A stretch of DNA of 25,418 nt, taken from positions 1 through 25,418 of the IMG/VR virus record IMGVR_UViG_3300017739_002723; one strand, 5' to 3'. The DNA is from a virus. The notes under the pieces were generated by a model. The model saw only the letters and a list, made by a program, of their open reading frames with translations. It ran no database searches and was not told the DNA's origin. The position numbers were made by a program, and so were the translations under genes. This document shows, one piece after another, positions 11,122 through 18,095 of the stretch (position 1 is the stretch's first letter; the number at the start of each line of letters is the position of its first letter).

Positions 11122-11834
11122 TGTTGAAACTAAACAACGAGCTTTTTCCTGAAGAAGCAAAACAAAAGTGGCAGACAAGTGAAATCGTTAAGGCGATTCA
11201 TAGGAGCCAGCACACTCAGCGGAACTACGATTTATCACAAACTATCCCAATTGAGGATGTCAAAACAATTATCACCTCCGCCACGCAGTGTCCTTCAAAA
11301 CAGAACGTAGCGTTTTACGATCTGTATGTAATCACTAATCGTCGTACGATTAATGATATTTACGAGACTACTACTAGCCTTCAAACAGATGATCCAAACT
11401 ATGCAGGATTATCTAACCCGCAAGTACTTGGTAATATGTTACTTATTTTTACTGATAAACAAAACGGTCCAAAGGGTTTTCATAAAGAATTATTTGAGAC
11501 TCGTGCAGGAGTAAAACAGGAAGAGAATGATAGAATTATACTTCAAGACAAGTTTACAGCTATCGGTATCGCAACTGGGTATGTTAATCTTACTGCTTCT
11601 CTTTTAGGTTACGAGACAGGGTGCTGCTCTTGCGTCATGAATTATGACAGAGTAAGAGAAATTTTAGGTATCGAAAGTATGCCTCAGCTTTTAATGGGTA
11701 TCGGATTTAAAAATGAAGGCGTTAATCGCAGAGAGCATCAATTAAAAAATACAGAAGTAGCCAAAAAAGAGGGTTGGTTTGAAAAATTCGGAACTGCTAA
11801 AAAGCAACAAATCGGTATCTATTACATCAAGTGA
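11121..11834 (+). CDS. Nitroreductase-family FMN-dependent oxidoreductase-like protein
   Basis: The ATG at 11121 is chosen over a TTG at 11118 because GGAG at 11111-11114 is well spaced; this gives 237 residues. The N-terminal half has nitroreductase features: R-S-Q-H-T-Q-R-N-Y (28-36; the R-S-x-R-x-F-like FMN contact), I-P-I-E-D-V-K-T-I-I-T-S-A (42-54) and T-Q-C-P-S-K-Q-N (55-62), equivalent to the A-P-S-x-x-N motif. The later I-G-I-A-T-G-Y-V-N-L-T-A stretch matches the central helix, and GCCSC gives an unusual cluster of three Cys near 170. Family members reduce nitro groups, flavins or quinones with NAD(P)H, or act in cofactor and RiPP chemistry. The substrate is unknown. Proximity to an NHLP-like protein is noted but not proof of a link. 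Confidence 0.75.
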   Translation: MLKLNNELFPEEAKQKWQTSEIVKAIHRSQHTQRNYDLSQTIPIEDVKTIITSATQCPSKQNVAFYDLYVITNRRTINDIYETTTSLQTDDPNYAGLSNPQVLGNMLLIFTDKQNGPKGFHKELFETRAGVKQEENDRIILQDKFTAIGIATGYVNLTASLLGYETGCCSCVMNYDRVREILGIESMPQLLMGIGFKNEGVNRREHQLKNTEVAKKEGWFEKFGTAKKQQIGIYYIK

Positions 11835-12204
11835 TGAGATATTCGATAGAATTTATTTTCAGCTTTACGCATGTCATGGTTTCGGTGCAAGAGAGTTTAT
11901 GTTACATTGTGAAATACTCTCAACAATCTGCGCTACGTATATGTTAGAGCGTTGTTCTGAGGCTTACATAATCAATTCAGCAAATCACTCAGTTTGTTAT
12001 GCGGGTGGAGATACTTGGGATATAAGTTTAGGATTAGTTTTTAGAGATTATATATATCCAGAATTGAATCTACCTAAACCTGAAATTATAGAATCATTTA
12101 AACCTTTCTTTAGGACTTACTATTTTGATCTTTACTATAGTCAGGAAGGTTTATCAGAATCAGCTAACTTTGTTCAATATAAGGAGATAAGAAATGCCAG
12201 CTAA
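11779..12204 (+). CDS. Conserved-looking protein, unknown function (start uncertain)
   Basis: The longest frame begins with a TTG at 11779 inside the nitroreductase gene and gives 141 residues; the first in-frame ATG is near 11898. Coding is supported by the gap it fills between genes. The sequence is rich in aromatic residues and Cys (for example YACHGFGAREFMLHCEILSTICATYMLERC), followed by a G-G-D-T-W-D-I-S-L segment and an acidic end. No family is recognised. It contains no clear membrane segment or signal peptide. The end overlaps the next gene by 11 nt. Confidence 0.5.
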   Translation: MKNSELLKSNKSVSITSSDEIFDRIYFQLYACHGFGAREFMLHCEILSTICATYMLERCSEAYIINSANHSVCYAGGDTWDISLGLVFRDYIYPELNLPKPEIIESFKPFFRTYYFDLYYSQEGLSESANFVQYKEIRNAS

Positions 12205-12352
12205 AAAGAAAAAGGGCGCAAAACCAACTAACCCTAAGCTTTATGCTAGAGTTAAGGCAGAAGCAAAAAGAAAATTTGCTGTATACCCCTCGGCCTATGC
12301 TAATGGTTGGTTAGTGAGGACTTATAAACAAAGAGGTGGTGGGTACAGATAA
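12194..12352 (+). CDS. Small basic protein, DUF5872-like (KAEAKRKF...YPSAYANGW motif)
   Basis: The ATG at 12194 follows AAGGAG at 12181-12186 and encodes 52 residues. It starts MPAKKKKGAKPTNPKLYARV and contains KAEAKRKFAVYPSAYANGWL followed by VRTYKQRGGGYR. The K-A-E-A-K-x-K-F-x-V-Y-P-S-A-Y-A-N-x-W pattern recurs in many viral and some bacterial proteins (I believe the family is DUF5872; accession unverified). It is strongly basic and likely binds nucleic acid or is packaged. The stop and the next ATG overlap by one base (TAATG), starting a chain of coupled small basic genes. Confidence 0.78.
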   Translation: MPAKKKKGAKPTNPKLYARVKAEAKRKFAVYPSAYANGWLVRTYKQRGGGYR

Positions 12353-12636
12353 TGGCTAAACCTAGGGGTGGATTGACAGCGTGGTTTGGTAAAGGCCCCA
12401 AAGGTGATTGGGTTGATATTGGTGCGCCTAAAAAAGATGGCAAATTTCAAGCTTGTGGCAGATCAAAACTAGCTAAAGATAAAAAAAGAAAATATCCTAA
12501 GTGTGTTCCTCGTGCTACAGCAAACCGTATGACTAAGTCTCAGATCCGAAGTGCTGTTCAGCGTAAACGTGCAGCTGGTAATCCAGGCGGTAAGCCTACA
12601 AATGTTAGCACTTTTAAAAAACGAAAGAAAAGCTAA
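12352..12636 (+). CDS. Small basic protein (GKGPKGDWVDIGAPKK / CGRSK...YPKCVP type)
   Basis: This 94-residue Lys/Arg-rich protein begins MAKPRGGLTAWFGKG. It has a W-V-D-I-G-A-P-K-K-D-G-K-F-Q-A-C-G-R segment and then K-Y-P-K-C-V-P. This module is known in marine phages and some cellular genomes, often beside or fused to the KAEAKRKF module encoded just upstream. The two Cys (about 35 and 51) are spaced as a possible metal or disulfide pair. The rest is a basic helix (QIRSAVQRKRAAGNPGG) and a basic tail. The biochemical role is not established; packaged or nucleic-acid-binding protein is the working idea. Confidence 0.78.
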   Translation: MAKPRGGLTAWFGKGPKGDWVDIGAPKKDGKFQACGRSKLAKDKKRKYPKCVPRATANRMTKSQIRSAVQRKRAAGNPGGKPTNVSTFKKRKKS

Positions 12637-12938
12637 TGGCTCCTCGTATTCCGAGAAAGAAAGGGCAGAGAGCTAACTCTAAAAAGCACTCTGATTTATA
12701 TACAGATGAAAATCCTAAAGGTACTATTAAAGGTTTGGGTTTTGCTAAAGTTAAAGATGCTCGCAGTTCTGTGGCTAAAATTAAAGCTTCTAGCAAAAGT
12801 CATGCGCATAAGACGCAAGCAGCAATAGCAATGGAGCAAAGAGCTAGAGTGGCAGGCAAGATTGGCGCTGCATCAGTCTACAGGAAGTTTATTGAGGCTC
12901 AAAAGAAAATTACTGCTCGTAGGAGGAATAAAAAGTAA
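12636..12938 (+). CDS. Small basic protein (KGTIKGLGF type)
   Basis: This 100-residue protein overlaps the upstream stop by one base. It begins MAPRIPRKKGQRANSKKHSD, continues LYTDENPKGTIKGLGFAKVK and has a helical region with SKSHAHKTQAAIAMEQRARV and SVYRKFIEAQKK. The D-L-Y-T-D-E-N-P-K-G-T-I-x-G-L-G-F motif occurs in other viral proteins as a small domain linked with ordered helices. It is very basic overall, consistent with nucleic-acid contact. AGGAGG near its 3' end serves the next tiny gene. Confidence 0.75.
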   Translation: MAPRIPRKKGQRANSKKHSDLYTDENPKGTIKGLGFAKVKDARSSVAKIKASSKSHAHKTQAAIAMEQRARVAGKIGAASVYRKFIEAQKKITARRRNKK

Positions 12939-13001
12939 ATGAATCCAAAAACAATTTACAAACTTGCTAAAATTTTACGAAAGAAGAAAAGTGATGCATA
13001 A
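12939..13001 (+). CDS. Tiny basic peptide gene (20 residues)
   Basis: The ATG directly follows the upstream TAA (12936-12938), with AGGAGGAAT about 10 nt before it, a near-perfect ribosome-binding site. It encodes MNPKTIYKLAKILRKKKSDA, a cationic amphipathic helix. It stops at 13001, overlapping the next start. The strong ribosome-binding site and cluster context are the evidence for coding. Similarity to membrane-active peptides is only compositional. Confidence 0.5.
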   Translation: MNPKTIYKLAKILRKKKSDA

Positions 13002-13143
13002 TGATAAGGTAATTAAAAAAGTTGCTGATGCTCTTGCTTCAGGCTCAAAGGTTCATTTGGGTCAGTCTAAAATGTTAAGAAAAATTTTAGGTTCTCCAAT
13101 GCCTAAAGGCACGAAAAATGGCTCCAAAAAGAAAAAAACCTAA
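12994..13143 (+). CDS. Small basic protein (49 residues)
   Basis: The ATG at 12994 overlaps the previous gene by 8 nt. The peptide begins MHNDKVIKKVADALASGSKV, followed by HLGQSKMLRKILGSPMPKG and a Lys-rich end. An amphipathic helix (about 3-15) precedes a Gly/Ser turn and a basic tail. Upstream GAAGAAAAG may serve as ribosome-binding site. Fit with the neighbouring tiny genes supports coding; no family is recognised. Confidence 0.55.
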   Translation: MHNDKVIKKVADALASGSKVHLGQSKMLRKILGSPMPKGTKNGSKKKKT

Positions 13144-13297
13144 AGTTAACATTTCTGAGCTTTTAAGAAAGCATAGGGCTGGTAAAAGTATTGGATCTAC
13201 TAATCGCGCTCGTTTAGTAGCTAGAGGACTAATACCACGTAAATCCGGTGCCCACAAGGGCAAAAAAATTGACTTAGGAAGAAGAGGAAAATCATAA
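13118..13297 (+). CDS. Small basic protein (59 residues), NRARLVARGLIPRK motif
   Basis: The ATG at 13118 overlaps the previous gene by 26 nt in another frame. The product starts MAPKRKKPKVNISELLRKHR, then has STNRARLVARGLIPRKSG and ends with a Lys/Arg/Gly tail. It is about one third Lys plus Arg. A short helix-turn-helix-like pattern (ISELLRKHRAGKSIGSTNRARLVA) may contact DNA or RNA, but this is only a guess from helical propensity. Its stop overlaps the next ATG by one base. Confidence 0.6.
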   Translation: MAPKRKKPKVNISELLRKHRAGKSIGSTNRARLVARGLIPRKSGAHKGKKIDLGRRGKS

Positions 13298-13353
13298 TGG
13301 CTATGCACAAAGGTGGAAAAAGAGGTGGTAAAAGAGGCGGAAAACGTAAATAA
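13297..13353 (+). CDS. Tiny Gly/Lys/Arg peptide gene (18 residues)
   Basis: The ATG at 13297 overlaps the upstream stop by one base (TAATG). It encodes MAMHKGGKRGGKRGGKRK, a pure G-G-K-R repeat resembling RGG-type nucleic-acid-binding tails. Its start MAMHK matches that of the basic protein at 13671, hinting at common origin. An overlapping GTG-start frame (13313) runs through it, so it could be a translation-coupling leader rather than a functional peptide. Confidence 0.45.
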   Translation: MAMHKGGKRGGKRGGKRK

Positions 13354-13696
13354 CGTTGACTGGCCTCATTACTTTGCTTCTATAGTGTCGGTATGTCCTT
13401 GGAGTAGGGCATACTGGCACAAGCAAAAAATAGACGTTCAATTGTGGAAGAGTGAGATTATACCGCTTAATGATTATGTTGCTAGGATGTACATTCATAA
13501 GAATGCTAGTGGGAGAAACCTTAAAAAGATAATGGAACGTATGAACGAAATAAGACACGATGAGGAATGGCTTTTTAGTCATCCTATGTATAGAGGACAC
13601 TCAACTCCAGTCCCGATTCTAATTCAACAAGACTTAGAACTTTTAACTAAAGCTAGAAAAGGAAGAGAAAATGGCAATGCACAAGAAAAACGGTAA
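13313..13696 (+). CDS. Phage protein with VCPWS motif, unknown function
   Basis: The longest frame uses a GTG at 13313 (127 residues), but the conserved-looking part starts near N-V-D-W-P-H-Y-F. It contains SIVSVCPWSRAYWHKQKID, a Trp-rich segment, and later EEWLFSHPMYRGHSTPVP. I recall similar VCPWS proteins in marine phages; function is unknown. Unlike its neighbours it is not strongly basic and looks like a folded globular domain. The start is uncertain: no ATG exists before the conserved part, and the first codons overlap the GGKR peptide gene. The last 26 nt overlap the next gene. Confidence 0.65.
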   Translation: MEKEVVKEAENVNNVDWPHYFASIVSVCPWSRAYWHKQKIDVQLWKSEIIPLNDYVARMYIHKNASGRNLKKIMERMNEIRHDEEWLFSHPMYRGHSTPVPILIQQDLELLTKARKGRENGNAQEKR

Positions 13697-13847
13697 GCCT
13701 ATGATGGGCGGTAAGAAAAAACCGACGAATGGAGCAGCTAAAAAGAAAAAAATGAATGGTAACGGCAACGGTCTTACTGCTGCTCAAAAGAAATTACCAC
13801 CAGGACTTCAGGCAGCTATCCTGAAATCAAAAAAGAAAAAGAAATAA
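13671..13847 (+). CDS. Small Lys-rich protein (58 residues), LPPGLQAAILKSK motif
   Basis: The ATG at 13671 follows GGAAGAG at 13661-13667. The peptide starts MAMHKKNGKPMMGGKKKPTN, includes a NGNGNG linker and ends in KKLPPGLQAAILKSKKKKK. A short amphipathic helix with L-P-P-x-L-Q-x-A-I-L-K is flanked by poly-Lys tracts. Similar L-P-P-x-L-Q-x-A-I tails occur in other phage small basic proteins as far as I recall. Nucleic-acid binding or packaging is likely by composition only. Confidence 0.68.
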   Translation: MAMHKKNGKPMMGGKKKPTNGAAKKKKMNGNGNGLTAAQKKLPPGLQAAILKSKKKKK

Positions 13848-13857
13848 CGAGGCAATA

Positions 13858-14766
13858 ATGAAAATATTACTCACTGGGGGGAGTGGGTTTATTGGTAAAT
13901 ATTTAACACCAGAACTTTCTCAACACGAAGTGTATCATCTCAAGTCTGATTTAAGAGATTATGATGCTGTTCGGGAGGAAGTTCTGGCGTTTCAACCTAA
14001 TGTTACTGTTCATCTGGCAGCTAGAACAGAGGTTGAATCTTCTTTTTACGAACAAGTCACTTTCTCTGAAATAAATTATGTAGGATCAGTAAATCTAATC
14101 GAGGCCTGTAAGGACATTGACGATTTTCAACTTTTCTTATTTGCTTCTACTATGGAAACTTACGGCTGGCAACCTGTCTCTGATTTAGTCAGAGATAACG
14201 ATTATATTAAACCTGCAGAAGCTTTTGCTTTTAATGAAGATACTCCCCTTAACCCTAACGCTCCTTATGCTGTTGCTAAAGTTGCAGTTGAAAAATATTT
14301 AGAATATGCCACCAGAGCTTATGGATTACCTTGGTGTGCCATTAGGACTACTAACTGTTATGGTAGATGGGATAATGCCTTTTTTGTAACCGAATCTATC
14401 ATCTCTCAAATGGCAAGAAAAGATGAGTGTAATTTAGGTTATTCAGAACCTTACCGTAATTTTATATTTATAGACGATCTAATTTATTTATATACTAGGT
14501 TAATTAATAATCCCCATGCGGCTTCTGCTCTTAAAGCTTTTACTTGTGGTCCGAATAACCCTATCAAAATGAGAGACTACGCTGAGTTAATAGCAAAAAA
14601 GATGGATTTCACAGGAACAATTAATTGGGATACTAGACCTCACAGACCTGGAGAGATTTTTTACTTATCTTCTACAAATGATAAAGTTAACGTGGTATTA
14701 GACTGGAAACCTAGAGTAGAGCTAGAAGAAGGCTTGGATAAAACAATCAAGCTATGGATAACGTAA
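13858..14766 (+). CDS. NAD(P)-dependent epimerase/dehydratase (extended SDR)
   Basis: This 302-residue protein is an extended short-chain dehydrogenase. The Rossmann motif T-G-G-S-G-F-I-G is at 6-13, the active-site S/T in F-A-S-T-M-E-T-Y-G at 95-103, and the catalytic Y-x-x-x-K is Y137-K141 (PYAVAK). A downstream TTNCYG and R-N-F-I-F-I-D-D segment is typical of nucleotide-sugar epimerases and dehydratases. These enzymes interconvert UDP-, GDP- or dTDP-sugars. It heads a run of glycosyltransferase-like genes and overlaps the first by 13 nt, so it probably makes their sugar donor (inference). The exact sugar is not evident. It is somewhat short for a GalE/RmlB-type enzyme, yet all core motifs are present. 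Confidence 0.9.
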   Translation: MKILLTGGSGFIGKYLTPELSQHEVYHLKSDLRDYDAVREEVLAFQPNVTVHLAARTEVESSFYEQVTFSEINYVGSVNLIEACKDIDDFQLFLFASTMETYGWQPVSDLVRDNDYIKPAEAFAFNEDTPLNPNAPYAVAKVAVEKYLEYATRAYGLPWCAIRTTNCYGRWDNAFFVTESIISQMARKDECNLGYSEPYRNFIFIDDLIYLYTRLINNPHAASALKAFTCGPNNPIKMRDYAELIAKKMDFTGTINWDTRPHRPGEIFYLSSTNDKVNVVLDWKPRVELEEGLDKTIKLWIT

Positions 14767-15869
14767 AATTTCTTTTTGAATATGATTTGCATTTATGGGA
14801 GGAAAAATATCTCTCCACAATCAATCATAAGTTCAATAAAAAAGTCTACTGGTGGATGGTTGACTTAAATCATTCTATCTTTGATTTTTATGATAAAGAA
14901 AGTCTTTTAATTGATGTACAAAATGGAGCATATGTTGTTGTTGATCATTCTCAAGACCCTTGCTCTCAGCTCACCCTAGAGACTCTTTTTTTAAAAGAAC
15001 TTCATCACGAGTTTAAGAATCGTAATATTTCAAAAAAACAGATCATAATTATAACTCCCACTCCCAGAGGTTTGTTTTTAGATAATCCTGATCTTCCTGT
15101 AAAATACGTCTCTTTTAATAGTTTATTTGAGATTACTAAAGTATATGCTAAACAGGTATTATCTTTTGATTTTACTGTACCCCTAAAATCTCCCAAAAAA
15201 CACTTCCTCTGTTTAATGAGGCGAGACTCTCCAAATAGGCGACTAACAAATTATTTACTACATATTAAAAATATTCATCATTTTGGCTTAGTGTCGCATT
15301 TACGAATTACAGAGGGTAATCAGCTATCTCGCGGGTTACTTAAAGATGAAGCTATCACAATGTTTCATCATGATTCTTTTGATCTAAAAAGCTTTACTAA
15401 ATTTGGTTTAATGAAACACTTTTTAGGGTCTGAATACCTGATAGACAAAGGTACAGCAGCTCACTCATATCCTCTGCATCAAAAGCTTTCTCAGGATACT
15501 GTATTTGAAATAGTTAGCGAAACTGACACAGGAAAAAATTTGTTTTTAACAGAAAAAACCTTTAAAGCTATTTTAAACAAAAGCCCGTTTATTATGTTAG
15601 GCAATAGGTTTATTTTAAAATATCTTCGTCACTTAGGGTTTAAGACTTTTCACCCAATAATAAATGAAGAGTACGATACTTTATCAAACACATATAAAAG
15701 ATTTAGTGCAGCCCTATACGAAGCAGAAAAACTTTGTAACTTATCATTAGATGATTGTGAGGATAAACTTTCTACACTTAATGATATTTGCGAGTTTAAC
15801 TATAATCATTTCTTAAATACTGATTGGCATTTTGATGTTCATAAAAATATTAGTGAACTGATATGTTAG
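14754..15869 (+). CDS. Putative glycosyltransferase, TEK-motif (GT10-like) family, paralogue A
   Basis: This 371-residue protein is the first of five related genes. Its C-terminal half has F-E-I-V-S-E-T (251-257), F-L-T-E-K-T-F-K-A-I (264-273), S-P-F-I-M-L-G (277-283), L-K-Y-L-R-H-L-G-F-K-T-F (288-299) and E-E-Y-D (305-308). The E...TEK-x-x-K-x-(I/L)...PF-x-x-x-G pattern parallels the nucleotide-sugar site of alpha-1,3-fucosyltransferases (GT10) and related GT-B enzymes. The N-terminal half shares with its paralogues V-Y-W-W (31-34), V-V-V-D-H-S-Q-D-P (61-69), I-I-I-I-T-P-T-P (97-104), and F-L-C-L-M-R-R-D (151-158) followed by R-R-L-x-N-Y-L-L-H. No signal or membrane segment is evident, so it should act in the cytoplasm. 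Donor and acceptor are unknown. Confidence 0.65.
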   Translation: MDNVKFLFEYDLHLWEEKYLSTINHKFNKKVYWWMVDLNHSIFDFYDKESLLIDVQNGAYVVVDHSQDPCSQLTLETLFLKELHHEFKNRNISKKQIIIITPTPRGLFLDNPDLPVKYVSFNSLFEITKVYAKQVLSFDFTVPLKSPKKHFLCLMRRDSPNRRLTNYLLHIKNIHHFGLVSHLRITEGNQLSRGLLKDEAITMFHHDSFDLKSFTKFGLMKHFLGSEYLIDKGTAAHSYPLHQKLSQDTVFEIVSETDTGKNLFLTEKTFKAILNKSPFIMLGNRFILKYLRHLGFKTFHPIINEEYDTLSNTYKRFSAALYEAEKLCNLSLDDCEDKLSTLNDICEFNYNHFLNTDWHFDVHKNISELIC

Positions 15870-16999
15870 AGGCAACTTTTTTATCTGATAAGCCTGATGA
15901 ATATCCAGTTCTTTTACGCTCTGATGTAAAAGGAGGTTCTTTTTCCTCCAAAGTTTACTGGTGGGAGCCACACCCTTGGGGTTCAAACAATATATTTGAT
16001 TACGTTCCTAAAGAAACCTTACTGACAGAAGATTTTTTTATAATTGTAGATTGTAGTCCTGATGCTGTGTATCAAGATTTCATCGAGAGAACTTACCTTT
16101 GGACTATATTTCAATTCTTTAGAGACAATAAAATATCTCTAAAAAGATTAATTGTTTTAACACCCTCACCAGAGTACCTTTTTATGGAAAAAGAAAGAGA
16201 TTATAAACATTTATTCTTCTCTCCTTTTTGGTTTATGATTCAAAAAGCGTACTTAAAAAACGACTTTACTAATTTACCTAAAAAGAACATAACAAAAACA
16301 TATTTTACTTTAATGAGAAAAGATACTAAGTCACGATGCCTACTTAACTATATGTTACATAAAAAAGAGATCCACGACAAAGGGTTTGTAACTCATAATA
16401 GAGTAAACCCTAAAGAAATACTGGTTGATGAAGTTTCTTTATCGAGTATGCTAGAGGAGTATCCTAAGATAGACCAAAAGGTATTACTAGATAAAGGGTT
16501 GAGCAAGCATGTAATTGATGGAAATTCTATACCAACCTTTAATGATCGTATTTTTAATGATCATCAGATCAGGTATTCTGACCTTCAGTTTAATTTAACC
16601 AGTAAGACTTTTCTTGAGGTAATTGTTGAGCCTCTTAATTTAGATAGAATGTTTTTTACTGAAAAAACCTTAAAAGCCTTTTTAACTAAAAGTATTTTTA
16701 TCATGTTCAATACTCAAAATTCTTTAAAATTTTTAAGGGGATTAGGTTTCAAAACTTTTGGAGAAACATTAGATGAAAGTTATGATGAGATTAGTAATCA
16801 GTTTGATAGAGTCAGTGCTTTCGTTGACGAAATAAAAAGACTTTCTTGCTTATCTACTATTGAGCAGACAGAGCTATATATTAATAATACAGAAATAGTA
16901 GAACACAATTTTACACATTTTATTACCCAAGACTGGTCGTTTAATTTACACAATCGTATAAAAAGGCATATAGATGAAACCGTATTTCATAGCCACTAA
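15863..16999 (+). CDS. Putative glycosyltransferase, TEK-motif family, paralogue B
   Basis: This 378-residue protein overlaps paralogue A by 7 nt. It keeps the family landmarks: V-Y-W-W (31-34), I-V-L-T-P-S-P (97-103), T-L-M-R-K-D (149-154) then L-L-N-Y-M-L-H-K (160-167), E-V-I-V-E-P (252-257), F-F-T-E-K-T-L-K-A-F (264-273), F-L-R-G-L-G-F-K-T-F (290-299) and D-E-S-Y-D (304-308). The VVVDHS segment is altered to I-I-V-D-C-S-P-D, and the PF-x-x-x-G loop reads I-F-I-M-F-N, lacking the Gly. Divergence from A is large, so duplication is old and specificity has probably changed. Its last 26 nt overlap paralogue C. Confidence 0.63.
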   Translation: MLEATFLSDKPDEYPVLLRSDVKGGSFSSKVYWWEPHPWGSNNIFDYVPKETLLTEDFFIIVDCSPDAVYQDFIERTYLWTIFQFFRDNKISLKRLIVLTPSPEYLFMEKERDYKHLFFSPFWFMIQKAYLKNDFTNLPKKNITKTYFTLMRKDTKSRCLLNYMLHKKEIHDKGFVTHNRVNPKEILVDEVSLSSMLEEYPKIDQKVLLDKGLSKHVIDGNSIPTFNDRIFNDHQIRYSDLQFNLTSKTFLEVIVEPLNLDRMFFTEKTLKAFLTKSIFIMFNTQNSLKFLRGLGFKTFGETLDESYDEISNQFDRVSAFVDEIKRLSCLSTIEQTELYINNTEIVEHNFTHFITQDWSFNLHNRIKRHIDETVFHSH

Positions 17000-18095
17000 C
17001 GGCACTAAATATGAAAGTTTAGATCTTTCTTTTGATCGTAAGGTGTGGTGGTGGATACCATCAATTGATCAGTATTCTTTTTTTGATCTGGTTAACAAGA
17101 ATGAGTTCACTAATTCAATGCTTAATGAGAATGCTGTTGTAATTATAGACCACTCTCAAGACCCGATCAAACTTGAAGAGTTTGAGAGCCTGTACTACTC
17201 TCAATTCAAAACACTATTTGAAGAGCATGATATAAGCACTGATAGGATAATTGTTTTAGAGCCTTCTCCTTCCGCTCAATTTTATATGACTGTTGACTCT
17301 CCAAACTATGTCAGTGTTATAGATAAGTTTCATTTACCAAAAAAATTTACACACATTATGTTTAACAGTTTGTTTCTAAATTATTGGAGAAGATGGGAAG
17401 ATGATGAACCAAGTTTCAAAAGAGATCCTGCAAAGCATTTCTTAACACTTGCAAGACACGACAAATTTAGTAGACGTTTTATAAACTACTCTTTACATAA
17501 AAATAATTTATTTGATAAAGGTTTTGTTAGTCACGTTATGATTGATTTTGATACTGATTTGACTCACGATTATCAACTAAAAATGCTTCAGACTAGGGGC
17601 GACTTTGACACTGCACAATATTTAAAGTATGGTTTTACTAAACATATTCTTGATACTGATACTCCTGCTCATCATCCTAAAATTAGCGACTATACTAATT
17701 TAGCAAATAAGACTTGTTTTGAATTAGTACAAGACAGTTTTATTACTGATTGTTTATTGCCAACTGAGAAAGTATTCAAACCTCTTTACGGTAAAACACC
17801 TTTCTTATATGTAGGTAGCCCTTATACGTTAAAATACTTAAAAACCCTTGGATTTGAAACTTTTGATAAAATCTTTGATGAATCTTACGATACTGAATTA
17901 GTATACTATGATAGGATCGAGCTTATTATGAATAATATGCGTGCTATGTGTAGTCTATCTCTGCAAGATTGTAAAAAACGAATAAGTCTTGTAGAAGAGG
18001 TATGTGAACATAATCATAAGCACTTTTTACATATGGATAAAGGTTTTAATATTAAGAAGAGATTAGATAGTGCATTCACCAATATTTTTACATGA
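16974..18095 (+). CDS. Putative glycosyltransferase, TEK-motif family, paralogue C
   Basis: This 373-residue protein starts at the ATG at 16974, with AAAAGG upstream inside paralogue B. Landmarks are V-W-W-W (24-27), V-V-I-I-D-H-S-Q-D-P (55-64), I-V-L-E-P-S-P (93-99), H-F-L-T-L-A-R-H-D (155-163), R-R-F-I-N-Y-S-L-H-K (167-176), L-P-T-E-K-V-F-K-P-L (262-271), T-P-F-L-Y-V-G (275-281), L-K-Y-L-K-T-L-G-F-E-T-F (286-297) and D-E-S-Y-D (302-306). The K-P-L after TEK and the E in GFET are shared with paralogue D, so C and D look closest to each other. It has the full motif set and is probably active. Confidence 0.65.
   Translation: MKPYFIATNGTKYESLDLSFDRKVWWWIPSIDQYSFFDLVNKNEFTNSMLNENAVVIIDHSQDPIKLEEFESLYYSQFKTLFEEHDISTDRIIVLEPSPSAQFYMTVDSPNYVSVIDKFHLPKKFTHIMFNSLFLNYWRRWEDDEPSFKRDPAKHFLTLARHDKFSRRFINYSLHKNNLFDKGFVSHVMIDFDTDLTHDYQLKMLQTRGDFDTAQYLKYGFTKHILDTDTPAHHPKISDYTNLANKTCFELVQDSFITDCLLPTEKVFKPLYGKTPFLYVGSPYTLKYLKTLGFETFDKIFDESYDTELVYYDRIELIMNNMRAMCSLSLQDCKKRISLVEEVCEHNHKHFLHMDKGFNIKKRLDSAFTNIFT

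Noticed and set aside
12614-13600. Minus-strand frames opposite the basic-protein cluster
   Set aside because: Lys codons (AAA/AAG) read as Phe/Leu on the other strand and leave long stop-free antisense frames by composition; none has a start context.
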